From assembly GCA_005882115.1 (NCBI GenBank), contig VBEG01000030.1:1-48799 (forward strand): DNA of 48,799 bases. Reading direction: 5' to 3'. This DNA comes from Chloroflexota bacterium (GTDB lineage: Bacteria > Chloroflexota > Dormibacteria > Dormibacterales > Dormibacteraceae). Under the pieces are notes generated by a model. That model saw only the letters and a program-made list of their open reading frames with translations. It was not told the origin of the DNA and did no database searches. Positions 25,325-33,339 of this stretch are shown one piece after another. The position numbers and the translations under genes were made by a program. Position 1 is the stretch's first letter, and each line of letters starts with the position of its first letter.

Positions 25325-25531
25325 CTAGTGGCCCGCGGCGATCGGGAGGGCCACCACCACCGGCTCGACCACGGGAATCGCCTCCGCAAGCTCGATTCCG
25401 ACCCCGTCGACGGTCAGGATCGAGGGTTGCGGCCTCTTCTGGCGCGCCCTACGCGCGGGGGGCCGGCCTGCGACGATCGGGTCGAGGAGGTGCCTGAGTT
25501 TCAGCTCCAGAATCTGATCGAAGTCGTTCAT
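25325..25531 (-). CDS. Possible small protein, 68 aa
   Basis: A candidate gene in the gene-poor region 24836-26105. From the ATG at 25531 the product starts MNDFDQILELKLRHLLDPIV, has a basic middle (RARQKRP) and ends in a hydrophobic stretch VEPVVVALPIAAG. The amphipathic N-terminus looks protein-like and the frame extends 8 codons further upstream to a GTG. A GGAG lies too far away to be a clear ribosome-binding site. No homologue is recognised. Nothing else in 25250-25560 looks coding. Confidence 0.35.
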   Translation of the reverse strand: MNDFDQILELKLRHLLDPIVAGRPPARRARQKRPQPSILTVDGVGIELAEAIPVVEPVVVALPIAAGH

Positions 25532-25641
25532 CTGTAGCAGAAACGCCTCCCACAACAGGAGTACCCGCGACTACTACCTTTTTTCCTGAAATCGCCGGCC
25601 CCGGCGCTTCGGCTGCTCGCCGGAAAGCGCCTAGAACGAGC

Positions 25642-25932
25642 CTACGCCGCGCGGGAGGTGGGCTCAGCAGGCGGCCTGTCTTCACGATGCGCCCCGCCTT
25701 CTTCGGGGACGACGAACCGGGCGTCCCGGTCGAGCGTGTGGGCCAGCTTCACGAGACGCAGTCGCGTCGGACCGGGACCGAGCACCCTTGCCGCCAAGAC
25801 CACGAACGGTCTGACCAGGATCTGACTCGTCGAGCCGTTGACCAATCCAAAAGCTCGTCGAGCAACCATGCCGACCAGAAAACCTCGCGACTCTGACGAG
25901 TACCCCTGATGCGAATCCGCCAGAACTTCCAT
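25642..25932 (-). CDS. Possible small protein, 96 aa
   Basis: This is the second candidate in the gene-poor stretch before the sensor kinase. From the ATG at 25932, preceded by GGAAG about 8 bp upstream, the product reads MEVLADSHQGYSSESRGFLV, then a moderately hydrophobic middle (SQILVRPFVVLAARVLG) and an acidic/basic tail. Codons in the last two thirds mostly end in G or C as in neighbours; the first third does not. The frame is open back to 26082. A GAGCC-type hairpin covers its stop. I recognise no family, and it may be spurious. The remainder of 25560-26105 holds no other convincing feature and is slightly less GC-rich. Confidence 0.35.
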   Translation of the reverse strand: MEVLADSHQGYSSESRGFLVGMVARRAFGLVNGSTSQILVRPFVVLAARVLGPGPTRLRLVKLAHTLDRDARFVVPEEGGAHREDRPPAEPTSRAA

Positions 25933-26105
25933 TGCCACTTCCAGCCACCCCACCTTCCGCCCCTTGTGACAAGGAGCCCCACTGAAGCAACCAGTGCGAG
26001 CCCCCCTTCGCTTGATGAACGCCGCCGGTCGAGGGAATACTCGCGGGTACTTTCGAAGATGTTTCGCGTGCGTGTGGCACACGGAAGTAAACTCCTGTTA
26101 GGCGC

Positions 26106-27923
26106 ATGGCGAGCGAAGGGGGGAGCGACCTGGAAGCCATCGGAGCTGCCGTCGGCCACCTCGACCTGCTCGACGCGGTCCAGTCCGCCTCCGCCGAGCT
26201 GTCCAACCACAAGTCCGTGGCGGACGTCGCGCAGGCCGCGCTGACCAAGGCCATCGAGCTCACGAAGTCGTCGGTGGCGTTCCTGGCGCTGGCCGATGAC
26301 GATGCTGAGGGCAAGCGTGTGTTCTCGATGGCAGACGACCCAAACCGAGCCCTGCCCGAGGACGCCATCGAGAGGATCCTCGACACCACGGCCGCCTTGG
26401 CAGCCCCCATGACGAACGCGACCTGGGATGGGATGGCTGGCATCGGCGCGCCGGCGATCCGCTCGACGTGCGCCCAATCGCTCCAGGTCTCCGGCCGCTC
26501 GCTCGGCATGATCGGTGTCGCGAGCCCAAGCGGCTACACGGCGGTGCAGCAGAAGACGTTCGCGATCCTCGCGAACCAGGTCGCGGCAGCGATCGCCGTC
26601 GCGCAGCTGGGCGAGCGCCGTCAGGCCATGATCGACGCGCTGGTCAACCTGAGGGCGGACCTTGACCGCAGCGAGCGGCAGAGGTTGATCAACGAAGAGA
26701 GGGCGATGAGCGCCGAGCGTGTCGAGCGGGCGCACGAGGCCGCTGTTGACGCCCTGCTCGCGGTATCGCGACACGCGCGGAGCGGCCACGGACTCGCCGA
26801 CTTCTACCGCCTCCTGACGCGGAGCATCGCCGAGCTTGTCGCCGCCGAGAAGGTCGTTTTCTGGAAGCTCGACGACGAAGGGAAGCTGCAACCGATCCCA
26901 GGCGCATATGGTGTCGACAACCAGTTCATGGCGGGCCTGCGACCGGTGCCGTGCGCTCCGGACAGCGACGACGTCGCCAGCCGTGTGGTGTTTCACGACC
27001 TGATGTTCAGGGCCGCACGGACCGATGACTCGAGCGACTTCCGGTACGTGCTCGACACGCTCGGCGTGAGGAATGCCGTTGCCGTGCCCTGGCGCGCCGG
27101 CGACCAGCGCCTTGGCCAGGTCGCGGCGTATGACTCGCGACGCGTCGAAGGGTTTTCCCGTGAGGACACGTGGGTCTTGCAGAAAGCCGGGCTTGCAGCG
27201 GGGCTTGTCTGGCAGCTGAAGTACGCGGAGCGGGATTTGAAACGGACCGCCGAGCGGCTGGAGAAGGTGGACGCCGCGCGACAGATGCTGCTCAAGAATG
27301 TCTCCACCGCGGTGGACAGGGCGCGCAAGCGATTTGCCGGAGACCTGCATGACGACGCGCTGCAGAAGCTGACTGCTGTCGAGCTGCAGCTCCAGCGCCT
27401 CCGCGAACCCAACGGCGATTCGGCCGCGCTCCTCAGCGAGGCGCAGTCGCTGCTGAACGAAACCGAGGAGGCGCTTCGGCGCCTTCTGTTCGAAGTCCGC
27501 CCGCCCGCGCTGGAGGTCCCCGGCGGATTTCTCGAGACGATTGATGAGCGGATCCGCATGCTTCGCTCCCTGACGGGGGCGGCGGTCGAGCTACAGCTCG
27601 ACCTGCCGGAAGATCTCTCTTACGAATATCGCTCGATGCTGTTCCGACAGCTCAGCGAAGCGATCGCCAACGTCGAGAAGCACGCCTCCGCAACCCGGGT
27701 GACCGTCTGCCTGCAGGTGCATGAAGGCGGGATCCGAGGGCTCGTGCAAGACAACGGGCGCGGCTTTGTCGTTGCCGACCAGGACCGCCTGCCCGGCCAC
27801 CTGGGGCTCCTCGCGCTGAACGAGCGCGCGCTGCTCGCCGGCGGCTGGAACAAGATCACGAGCGAGCCCGGACTCGGGACATCTGTCGAATTCTGGCTGC
27901 CGCTGACCGAATCTAAGGTATAG
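26106..27923 (+). CDS. GAF-GAF sensor histidine kinase (NarL/DesK-type)
   Basis: A 605-residue cytoplasmic kinase without TM segments. Two GAF-like domains are seen (about residues 20-180 and 215-385), separated by a charged helix. The HisKA_3 dimerisation box is KRFAGDLHDDALQKL with phospho-acceptor His415. The HATPase_c domain has an N box (EAIANVEKHA), G1 (DNGRGF) and G2 (LPGHLGLLALNERA). The ATG at 26106 lacks a strong ribosome-binding site. It is followed after 2 bp by a NarL-type response regulator, its obvious partner. A paralogue with one GAF domain is encoded at 46479-47759. The GAF ligand is unknown; redox, gas or small-molecule sensing are possible. Confidence 0.9.
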   Translation: MASEGGSDLEAIGAAVGHLDLLDAVQSASAELSNHKSVADVAQAALTKAIELTKSSVAFLALADDDAEGKRVFSMADDPNRALPEDAIERILDTTAALAAPMTNATWDGMAGIGAPAIRSTCAQSLQVSGRSLGMIGVASPSGYTAVQQKTFAILANQVAAAIAVAQLGERRQAMIDALVNLRADLDRSERQRLINEERAMSAERVERAHEAAVDALLAVSRHARSGHGLADFYRLLTRSIAELVAAEKVVFWKLDDEGKLQPIPGAYGVDNQFMAGLRPVPCAPDSDDVASRVVFHDLMFRAARTDDSSDFRYVLDTLGVRNAVAVPWRAGDQRLGQVAAYDSRRVEGFSREDTWVLQKAGLAAGLVWQLKYAERDLKRTAERLEKVDAARQMLLKNVSTAVDRARKRFAGDLHDDALQKLTAVELQLQRLREPNGDSAALLSEAQSLLNETEEALRRLLFEVRPPALEVPGGFLETIDERIRMLRSLTGAAVELQLDLPEDLSYEYRSMLFRQLSEAIANVEKHASATRVTVCLQVHEGGIRGLVQDNGRGFVVADQDRLPGHLGLLALNERALLAGGWNKITSEPGLGTSVEFWLPLTESKV

Positions 27924-27925
27924 AT

Positions 27926-28570
27926 GTGGCGGTGAAGAGCGACACGACGCGGGTCCTCATCGTGGAAGACCACCAGGTGGTCGCCGAAGGCCTGGCCGCG
28001 CTCATCAACGACCAGAAGGACATGACGGTCGTTGGGCATGCGGGCTCCGTGGCGGACTCGATCGCACGCGCCGCGGAGCTCAAGCCGGACCTCGTCCTGA
28101 TCGACTTCCGGCTGACCGACGGGACCGGCGCGGACGCAGCGACTGGAATCCGCCAGCTGCGGCCGGAGGCAAAGCTCATCTTCCTCACCCGGGAGGACAG
28201 CGACGCCGCGCGGTTCGCCGCCCTGGAGGCCGGGGCAAGCGCTTTCATCCACAAGTCGCGGGCGGCGCAAGACGTCGTCGACGCCATCCGGACCGTCGCC
28301 GATGGCGGGACGCTGTTCACGCCTCGGACCATCGCCCAGCTGCTGAACACCCGGCGCGAGGTCGAGACCCAGCTCGAGCGTTTGACCGCGCGCGAGAAGG
28401 AAGTCCTGCGGCTCATGGCGGAAGGCACGCCGAGCCGCGAGATCGCCAACAGGCTGGGGATCAGCTACACGACCGTGCGCACGCACATCCGCAGCCTCGG
28501 TAGCAAGCTGGGCGTGCACTCGAAGCTGGAAGCGATCGTCAAGGCGCGCGAGCTGGCCCTGGTCGAGTAG
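27926..28570 (+). CDS. NarL/LuxR-family response regulator
   Basis: A 214-residue two-component DNA-binding regulator. The receiver domain has acidic residues in LIVEDHQ (E14, D15), the phospho-accepting D60 in LVLIDFRLTDG, a Thr in FLTRED and the conserved Lys in FIHKSRA. The C-terminal HTH (about residues 148-210) contains LTAREKEVLRLMAEG and GISYTTVRTHIRSLGSKLGV, standard for LuxR-type helix-turn-helix domains. The GTG at 27926 is placed two bases after the kinase stop, implying coupled translation. Its targets are not known. Confidence 0.95.
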   Translation: MAVKSDTTRVLIVEDHQVVAEGLAALINDQKDMTVVGHAGSVADSIARAAELKPDLVLIDFRLTDGTGADAATGIRQLRPEAKLIFLTREDSDAARFAALEAGASAFIHKSRAAQDVVDAIRTVADGGTLFTPRTIAQLLNTRREVETQLERLTAREKEVLRLMAEGTPSREIANRLGISYTTVRTHIRSLGSKLGVHSKLEAIVKARELALVE

Positions 28571-28572
28571 CC

Positions 28573-28674
28573 CTTCCCCATTCATGGGGAAGTACCCGGC
28601 GAAGCCGGGGGATGGGGCCGCGCCGCTCTGCAGCCCCTCCGGCCCTTCGGGCCACCTCCCCATGAATGGGGAGG
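28573..28674. repeat. REP-like intergenic element, long palindromic copy
   Basis: CTTCCCCATTCATGGGGAAG (28573-28592) and CCTCCCCATGAATGGGGAGG (28655-28674) are near-palindromes facing each other, with GCCCGGCGAAGCC-type and GGCCCTTCGGGCC hairpins between. The left half matches the element at 22438-22477. It fills the gap between the response regulator and the convergent diguanylate cyclase gene. Confidence 0.7.
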
Positions 28675-28679
28675 AGTTA

Positions 28680-30212
28680 CTACGCTCCGCTGACTCTCCG
28701 CCTGCCCGCGCCGCGGCCCAGAATCCGGATCGGCGACGGCTGGTCCTCTTGCCGCCCGCGTCGCAGAGTCTTGCGTCGCCGCTTGTCCTCGTACAGGTCA
28801 GTATCGGCCGCCTGGTAGACGGCCTCCCAATCCTCGCCCGCGGCCCATGCGGCGATCCCGACGCTGACCTCGACGTGCTCCGGCGCGCGCATCCCCAGAG
28901 CGGCGTGGTCGACCGCGCGGCGGAGGCGGGTCGCCACGTCGCGGGCGCGATCGATGTCCGTCTCAGGCATGGCGACCGCAAACTCATCGCCGCCTACCCG
29001 CGCGCACAGGTCGGATGCACGGACCACGCGCAGGAGCTGTTGAGCCACGAGCCTCAACGCGCCGTCACCCGCGCTGTGCCCGAGCCGATCGTTGATCCGC
29101 TTCAGGTTGTCGAGGTCGATCATCATCAGGGACAGCCGGCGATTGTGTCGCTCAGCCAGCGCCACCTCGCGCTCCATCACCCTCTCGAACTCGCGCCTGT
29201 TGGCAAGGCCCGTCAGGTGATCCGTGCGCGCCTCGCTGGCGAACTGTCGCGCGCGATCGATCGCAATCGCGGCCTGGTCGGCAACCGCGGCCATGAAGAG
29301 AAGGTCGGACGCGCCGAAAACGCGATCGCCCATCGTGCCCACCGTCATCATGCCGACGGTCCGGCCGCGTACGCGCAGCTGGGCCCGCAACGCGTTCCAC
29401 TCCTTGCCCGAGACGCGATCGACCTGCGACTCGGAACGTCCGAGCGCCGACGCCCAGGCCTTGACATGCGGCCCGGCCTGTCGAGCGAAATCGTCGACCT
29501 GATCTGGATCGAGCCCCACCGTGTGCGCCAGCTTGTATGCGGAGCGCTCGCGCAACCACATCGCGCCAGTGCTCAAGCGGAGGGCGGCCAGCGCTTCGAC
29601 AAGCGCGACCTCCGCTGTCTCCAGCAGGTCGAGTGAGCGACTCATAGCCGAGACGATCGCCGCCAGCCCGTACATCTCACTCTCGCGAGCGCGGTGCTCC
29701 TCACCGACATGGTCGAGGTAGCCACGCGCGATCGCAGTCGTGAGACGCTCGGTCATGTCTTCGAGACGGCTCTGCGCGAGCGCGATTATCTCGTCGTAAT
29801 GAGGCTGGCCCTCGATGGGGCGGGACAAGAGCTCGATGGTCGCGCGGCGGTAGACGGCGAGCACGTCGATGAGCGATTCGAGCGGCAAGCCCTGTGCCGC
29901 CCGCAGCCGGCCGTAGTCGCGCGAGCGCTGCTCGAAGTCGGCCCAGGGCAGCTCGACGTCGCTGCGAAGCGAAGCCAGAAGCATGTCGATGAATCCGGCC
30001 GCCGTGGTGACGAGATCCTCTCCGGTCTGCTCGCTGAGCGTGATCAGCTCGGGCGAGCGGGCTCGGACGACCTCCATCGCCTTACGTCCGCTTTCTCTTG
30101 AGTCGACTCCGAGGCCGCTTGCCAAGGTGCCCAGCACGTCGACCGCGTAGCTCCCGCCCGACTCTGCCCCTGGATCCATCCTTCTAGGAAACGTTGCGGG
30201 GCGGGGGTACAC
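28680..30212 (-). CDS. GGDEF diguanylate cyclase with N-terminal sensory and GAF domains
   Basis: A 510-residue soluble protein predicted to make c-di-GMP from two GTP. The N-terminal part (about 15-170) is helical and resembles RsbRD-like/PucR-associated sensory domains (LPLESLIDVLAVYRRATIEL). A GAF-like domain covers about 180-330. The GGDEF domain begins DHLTGLANRREFERVM and has an intact active site RVGGDEFAVAMPE. An inhibitory site RASD lies five residues before GGDEF, so product feedback is likely. No EAL domain is present. The GTG at 30212 has GAGG 7 bp upstream and is preferred over the ATG at 30179. It is convergent with the response regulator across a REP-like element. Confidence 0.9.
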   Translation of the reverse strand: MYPRPATFPRRMDPGAESGGSYAVDVLGTLASGLGVDSRESGRKAMEVVRARSPELITLSEQTGEDLVTTAAGFIDMLLASLRSDVELPWADFEQRSRDYGRLRAAQGLPLESLIDVLAVYRRATIELLSRPIEGQPHYDEIIALAQSRLEDMTERLTTAIARGYLDHVGEEHRARESEMYGLAAIVSAMSRSLDLLETAEVALVEALAALRLSTGAMWLRERSAYKLAHTVGLDPDQVDDFARQAGPHVKAWASALGRSESQVDRVSGKEWNALRAQLRVRGRTVGMMTVGTMGDRVFGASDLLFMAAVADQAAIAIDRARQFASEARTDHLTGLANRREFERVMEREVALAERHNRRLSLMMIDLDNLKRINDRLGHSAGDGALRLVAQQLLRVVRASDLCARVGGDEFAVAMPETDIDRARDVATRLRRAVDHAALGMRAPEHVEVSVGIAAWAAGEDWEAVYQAADTDLYEDKRRRKTLRRGRQEDQPSPIRILGRGAGRRRVSGA

Positions 30213-30338
30213 CTGCTACCTCAAGTGAGTTAGGCAAAATCCGCCCATCCGTACGGCGACCGGAATGGCCCCCGTGGCCGAAAGTTAGGGCCAGGTGAGC
30301 GAGGGACTCACCAACTCACGGAGGGTGAAGGAACCACT

Positions 30339-30947
30339 ATGGCGGAGCCGATCTCGGCATCGAGCGCCGGTGAGGTGCGCGAAGCGCCAACGACATACGA
30401 AGCCGGCAACGAGGCGGACTTCGAACGACTCTATCAAGCGTCGTACGGCAAGATCCTCGGCACGTTGACCGCGATGCTCGGCGACCGGGCCGCGGCGGAG
30501 GATTGCGCCCAAGATGCATTCGAGCGCGCGTACAAGAAGTGGGCGAGCTGGCAGCCGATCGCGCCGGCCGAAGCCTGGGTACACAGGATCGCGATCAACG
30601 CCACGGTCTCGTACCAGCGCAAGATGCGGCTGCGCGAAGTCGGTGAGGTCATTCGCCGCCTGGGCCGGCCGGGCCTCGCGCCCGACCCCCAGGAGGTCGT
30701 GGAGCACCGTGACCTGGCCACCGCGCTGGCCAAGCTGCCGCCGAAGCAGGCGGCGGCGATCGTGCTCCGCCACTATCACGGGTACACGAACCGCGCGATC
30801 GCGCAGGCCTTGGGGATTCCGGAGCGGACCGTCGCCTCGAGGCTAGCCGTCGCGAAAGAGCGGCTCCGCGTGATGCTGAAGCACTCGTACGGACCGCAAG
30901 CAGACCTCGAGCCCGCCACCGAGCGTGGTTTCGCGGTAGCCGACTGA
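30339..30947 (+). CDS. ECF-type RNA polymerase sigma factor
   Basis: A 202-residue sigma-70 family protein of group IV size. Region 2 is seen at about residues 25-95 (FERLYQASYGKILGTL, AEDCAQDAFERAYKKW, AWVHRIAIN) and region 4 at about 125-180 (LAKLPPKQAAAIVLRHYHGY, IAQALGIPERTVASRLAVAK). The SD GGAGGGTGAAGG precedes the ATG. No anti-sigma gene lies adjacent and a good terminator follows, so it appears monocistronic; an N-terminal tail of about 25 residues precedes region 2. The 126 bp upstream gap to the divergent cyclase gene must hold its promoter. The stimulus is unknown. Confidence 0.92.
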   Translation: MAEPISASSAGEVREAPTTYEAGNEADFERLYQASYGKILGTLTAMLGDRAAAEDCAQDAFERAYKKWASWQPIAPAEAWVHRIAINATVSYQRKMRLREVGEVIRRLGRPGLAPDPQEVVEHRDLATALAKLPPKQAAAIVLRHYHGYTNRAIAQALGIPERTVASRLAVAKERLRVMLKHSYGPQADLEPATERGFAVAD

Positions 30948-30974
30948 CAAGAAAAGACAACCAGGAAAATCTCT

Positions 30975-31016
30975 AAGGGCCCGGCAAGCGCCGGGCCCTT
31001 CTATTCTTCTTTTCTG
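30975..31016 (+). terminator. Rho-independent terminator after the sigma factor gene
   Basis: AAGGGCCCGGC, loop AAGC and GCCGGGCCCTT make an 11 bp stem (30975-31000) followed by a T-rich tract (CTATTCTTCTTTTCT). It ends the sigma-factor transcript and faces the convergent small-protein gene. Confidence 0.9.
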
Positions 31017-31028
31017 TCGGCGCAGAAG

Positions 31029-31235
31029 TCAGGCTGCTTGCGGACGGCTTTCCGGGCGAAGCTTCTTCAGGAGGCGGACGAGGCGCCGTCGCGCCGATGT
31101 CCACTCTCGCTCGGCGCCACGCAGGTCTTGCCGCCGCTCGTACCGAGGCGCGTTCGCATCGGCGCAGATCTGACACCCGCAACCGTGCCCGGTGTCCGGT
31201 AGGCGGCGGCCTTGCTTGTCGAACCTGGCTTGCAT
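31029..31235 (-). CDS. Small Cys-rich basic protein coupled to a PBP gene
   Basis: A 68-residue protein of unknown family. The N-terminal half has HGCGCQICADAN (CxCxxC, possibly metal-binding), the C-terminal half is a highly basic helix (RRRLVRLLKKLRPESRP). The ATG at 31235 lies 10 bp after the stop of the PBP gene with GGAAAGG in front, so it is probably translated from the same message. The composition fits the organism. A role next to the peptidoglycan synthase, for example as a regulator, is only inferred. Confidence 0.6.
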   Translation of the reverse strand: MQARFDKQGRRLPDTGHGCGCQICADANAPRYERRQDLRGAEREWTSARRRLVRLLKKLRPESRPQAA

Positions 31236-31245
31236 CCTTTCCGGT

Positions 31246-33339
31246 TTAGCAGTGCGTACCGGGCAGGTACCAGGCGGTCTGCCCGTGGCATTTGGCAGTG
31301 ATCAGCCCGGCCGGCTGGCTGTACCACTCGTTGGGCAGATGCAGGGCGCCGAGGGCGTCTTGCATGAAGCGGTGCCACATGGGCGCCGCGATGTAATAGC
31401 TGTCCGAGTTCTTCGTCATCTTCATCCGCCAGTCGGCGTTGCCGCCCCAAACGGCGGTCACGATGTGCGGCGTGAATCCGACCGTCCAGGCGTCAGCGAA
31501 GGAGTCCGACGTCCCGGTCTTCACCGCCACTTTGCGACCGGGGAGCGTGAGGAGAGAGTTGTGGCCAAAGATCATCGCCCGGTTGTTGTCGTTGGACATG
31601 ATCATCTGCATGATGTACGCCACACGCGCATCGAGGACCCGCTTGCCGGGGTCTGCCGGGTGGGAGTAGATGACCTGGCCCGTTGACGTCGACTTGACCA
31701 TGTTGATCGCGTATGGCTGGCGAAGAAGTCCCTGCGTGGCCAGGACCGAAGCGCCAATCGCCATCTGCAAGGGGGTCTCTCCGTATCCACCGAGGGTCAG
31801 CGACGCGCCGTAGCTGTTAAGCGGGTCGTTGGTGGTGAACAGAGGGTTGCCATAGGCATCGACGCCGTGCTGCTGGTACGGCGGCGCACCCATGGCGCGC
31901 GCCATCTGCACGACACTGGCGACTCCCACGCCAAGCTCGACCTTGACCGCGGGGATGTTCAGCGAGTTGCCCATGCACGCCTGCAACTGACAGGTGCCGT
32001 GGGTCTTGCCATCGTAGTTCCGCGGCGTGTAAGACTCGGTCGATCCAGGCTCGCGATAGGTGAACCTGCTGTCGCGGATCGGTGTCGTCATCGTGAACTT
32101 CTTGCTGGCGATGGCTGCGGTGTACGTGTAGATCTTCATCGACGACCCTGGGTTGCGCGGAGGCCATACCGCGAGGTTGTACTGACCGCCATATGCGTTC
32201 GGGTTCGCGGACCCGACCATCGCGATGATCGCGCCGGTCGTTGGATCGAGGGACACCAATGCGCCCTGCGTGACATTTCGATAGCGAAGCTTCGCGATGT
32301 TCTGGCTCACGTCGCGCTGCGCGAGGTCTTGCAGCCTGGGGTTGAGCGTGGTTACGACCCGCATTCCCCCGCTGTATGTCGCTTCCGCCCCGAACTGGTT
32401 GATCAGAATGCTGGTCACGTAGCGCACGAACGACGGCGCGACGGCCTGGTTCGAGGGCATGAACATGTGCGCCGGAGGCGATAGGTCCTCGACGAACGCC
32501 TTGGCCGCGTCGGCGGCGGTGATCTTGCCGTCGCGGATCATCGCGTCGAGCACCGTCTTCTGGCGCTGCTTGGCCGACGTCCAGTTGACCAGTGGGTTGT
32601 AGATCGTCGGTCCGCGGATGATCCCGGCCAGCATCGAGGCTTGCGCCAGGTCCAGCTTGCTGGTCGTGGTGTGGAAGTAAATCTTCGACGCGGCCGCGGT
32701 GCCCCACGCGGTGTTGGCGAAAAAGACGCTGTTCAGATACCACTCGAGGATCTGGTCCTTCGTGTACTTGCGCTCGATCTGGAACGCGAGCAGCGCCTCA
32801 CGCATCTTGCGGTCGAGCGTCGCGTCGTTGCCGACAAGGCGGAGCTTCACCAGCTGCTGGGTGATCGTCGACGCGCCTTCGGCGTTCGAGTGCGTCCGGA
32901 GGTCGACGATCGAGGCACGCACGATGCCCTGTGGGTCGATTCCCGGCTCCGAGTAGAAGTTACGGTCTTCGATCGAGATCACTGCCGCGGGCAGGAGGCT
33001 GCCCATCTGGGACAGCGGCTCGAAGTACGCCTGATAACCGGGCGGGTGAAGGTCGGCCAGCAGCGTCGTGTTGTCCGCCGCGTAGATGAGCGTGTCCTCG
33101 GGGGTCGCTGAAGTCACGGCGTCCGGGTCAGGCAATTTGTCGGCGAAGGCGACATAGCCCGGCGAGGTCACTAAGAGGCTGGGCACGGCGATCGCGACCA
33201 GTGCGAACACGCGCAGAAGCCAGCTGGCGGGTCGTGAAACCTTGAAGCCGGGTTCTAGCACTTGCGACGCGCTGGCGCGTCGCCTCATGCCATTCGGCCT
33301 AAGAGGCCAGGCGGTCTGTCTGCGGTGGTTCAGCGGCAT
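31246..33339 (-). CDS. Class A penicillin-binding protein (first copy)
   Basis: A 697-residue bifunctional peptidoglycan synthase of the PBP1a type, membrane-anchored. A TM helix is at about residues 40-62. The GT51 transglycosylase has catalytic Glu124 in IEDRNFYSEPG and EGASTITQQLVK (154-165). The transpeptidase has S399 and K402 in GSSMK, the SxN motif in GNSLNIPAV and KTGTSDSF. The ATG at 33339 has the strong SD GAGGGGGG and overlaps the 3' end of the upstream gene by 41 bp; an ATG at 33288 would avoid the overlap but has a poor SD. The C-terminus is short, ending in LPGTHC. A second class A PBP is at 39151-41244. Confidence 0.93.
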   Translation of the reverse strand: MPLNHRRQTAWPLRPNGMRRRASASQVLEPGFKVSRPASWLLRVFALVAIAVPSLLVTSPGYVAFADKLPDPDAVTSATPEDTLIYAADNTTLLADLHPPGYQAYFEPLSQMGSLLPAAVISIEDRNFYSEPGIDPQGIVRASIVDLRTHSNAEGASTITQQLVKLRLVGNDATLDRKMREALLAFQIERKYTKDQILEWYLNSVFFANTAWGTAAASKIYFHTTTSKLDLAQASMLAGIIRGPTIYNPLVNWTSAKQRQKTVLDAMIRDGKITAADAAKAFVEDLSPPAHMFMPSNQAVAPSFVRYVTSILINQFGAEATYSGGMRVVTTLNPRLQDLAQRDVSQNIAKLRYRNVTQGALVSLDPTTGAIIAMVGSANPNAYGGQYNLAVWPPRNPGSSMKIYTYTAAIASKKFTMTTPIRDSRFTYREPGSTESYTPRNYDGKTHGTCQLQACMGNSLNIPAVKVELGVGVASVVQMARAMGAPPYQQHGVDAYGNPLFTTNDPLNSYGASLTLGGYGETPLQMAIGASVLATQGLLRQPYAINMVKSTSTGQVIYSHPADPGKRVLDARVAYIMQMIMSNDNNRAMIFGHNSLLTLPGRKVAVKTGTSDSFADAWTVGFTPHIVTAVWGGNADWRMKMTKNSDSYYIAAPMWHRFMQDALGALHLPNEWYSQPAGLITAKCHGQTAWYLPGTHC

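Noticed and set aside
25749-27350. 533-residue minus-strand frame opposite the first sensor kinase
   Set aside because: It is antisense to HisKA_3 and GAF coding, with no recognisable domain.
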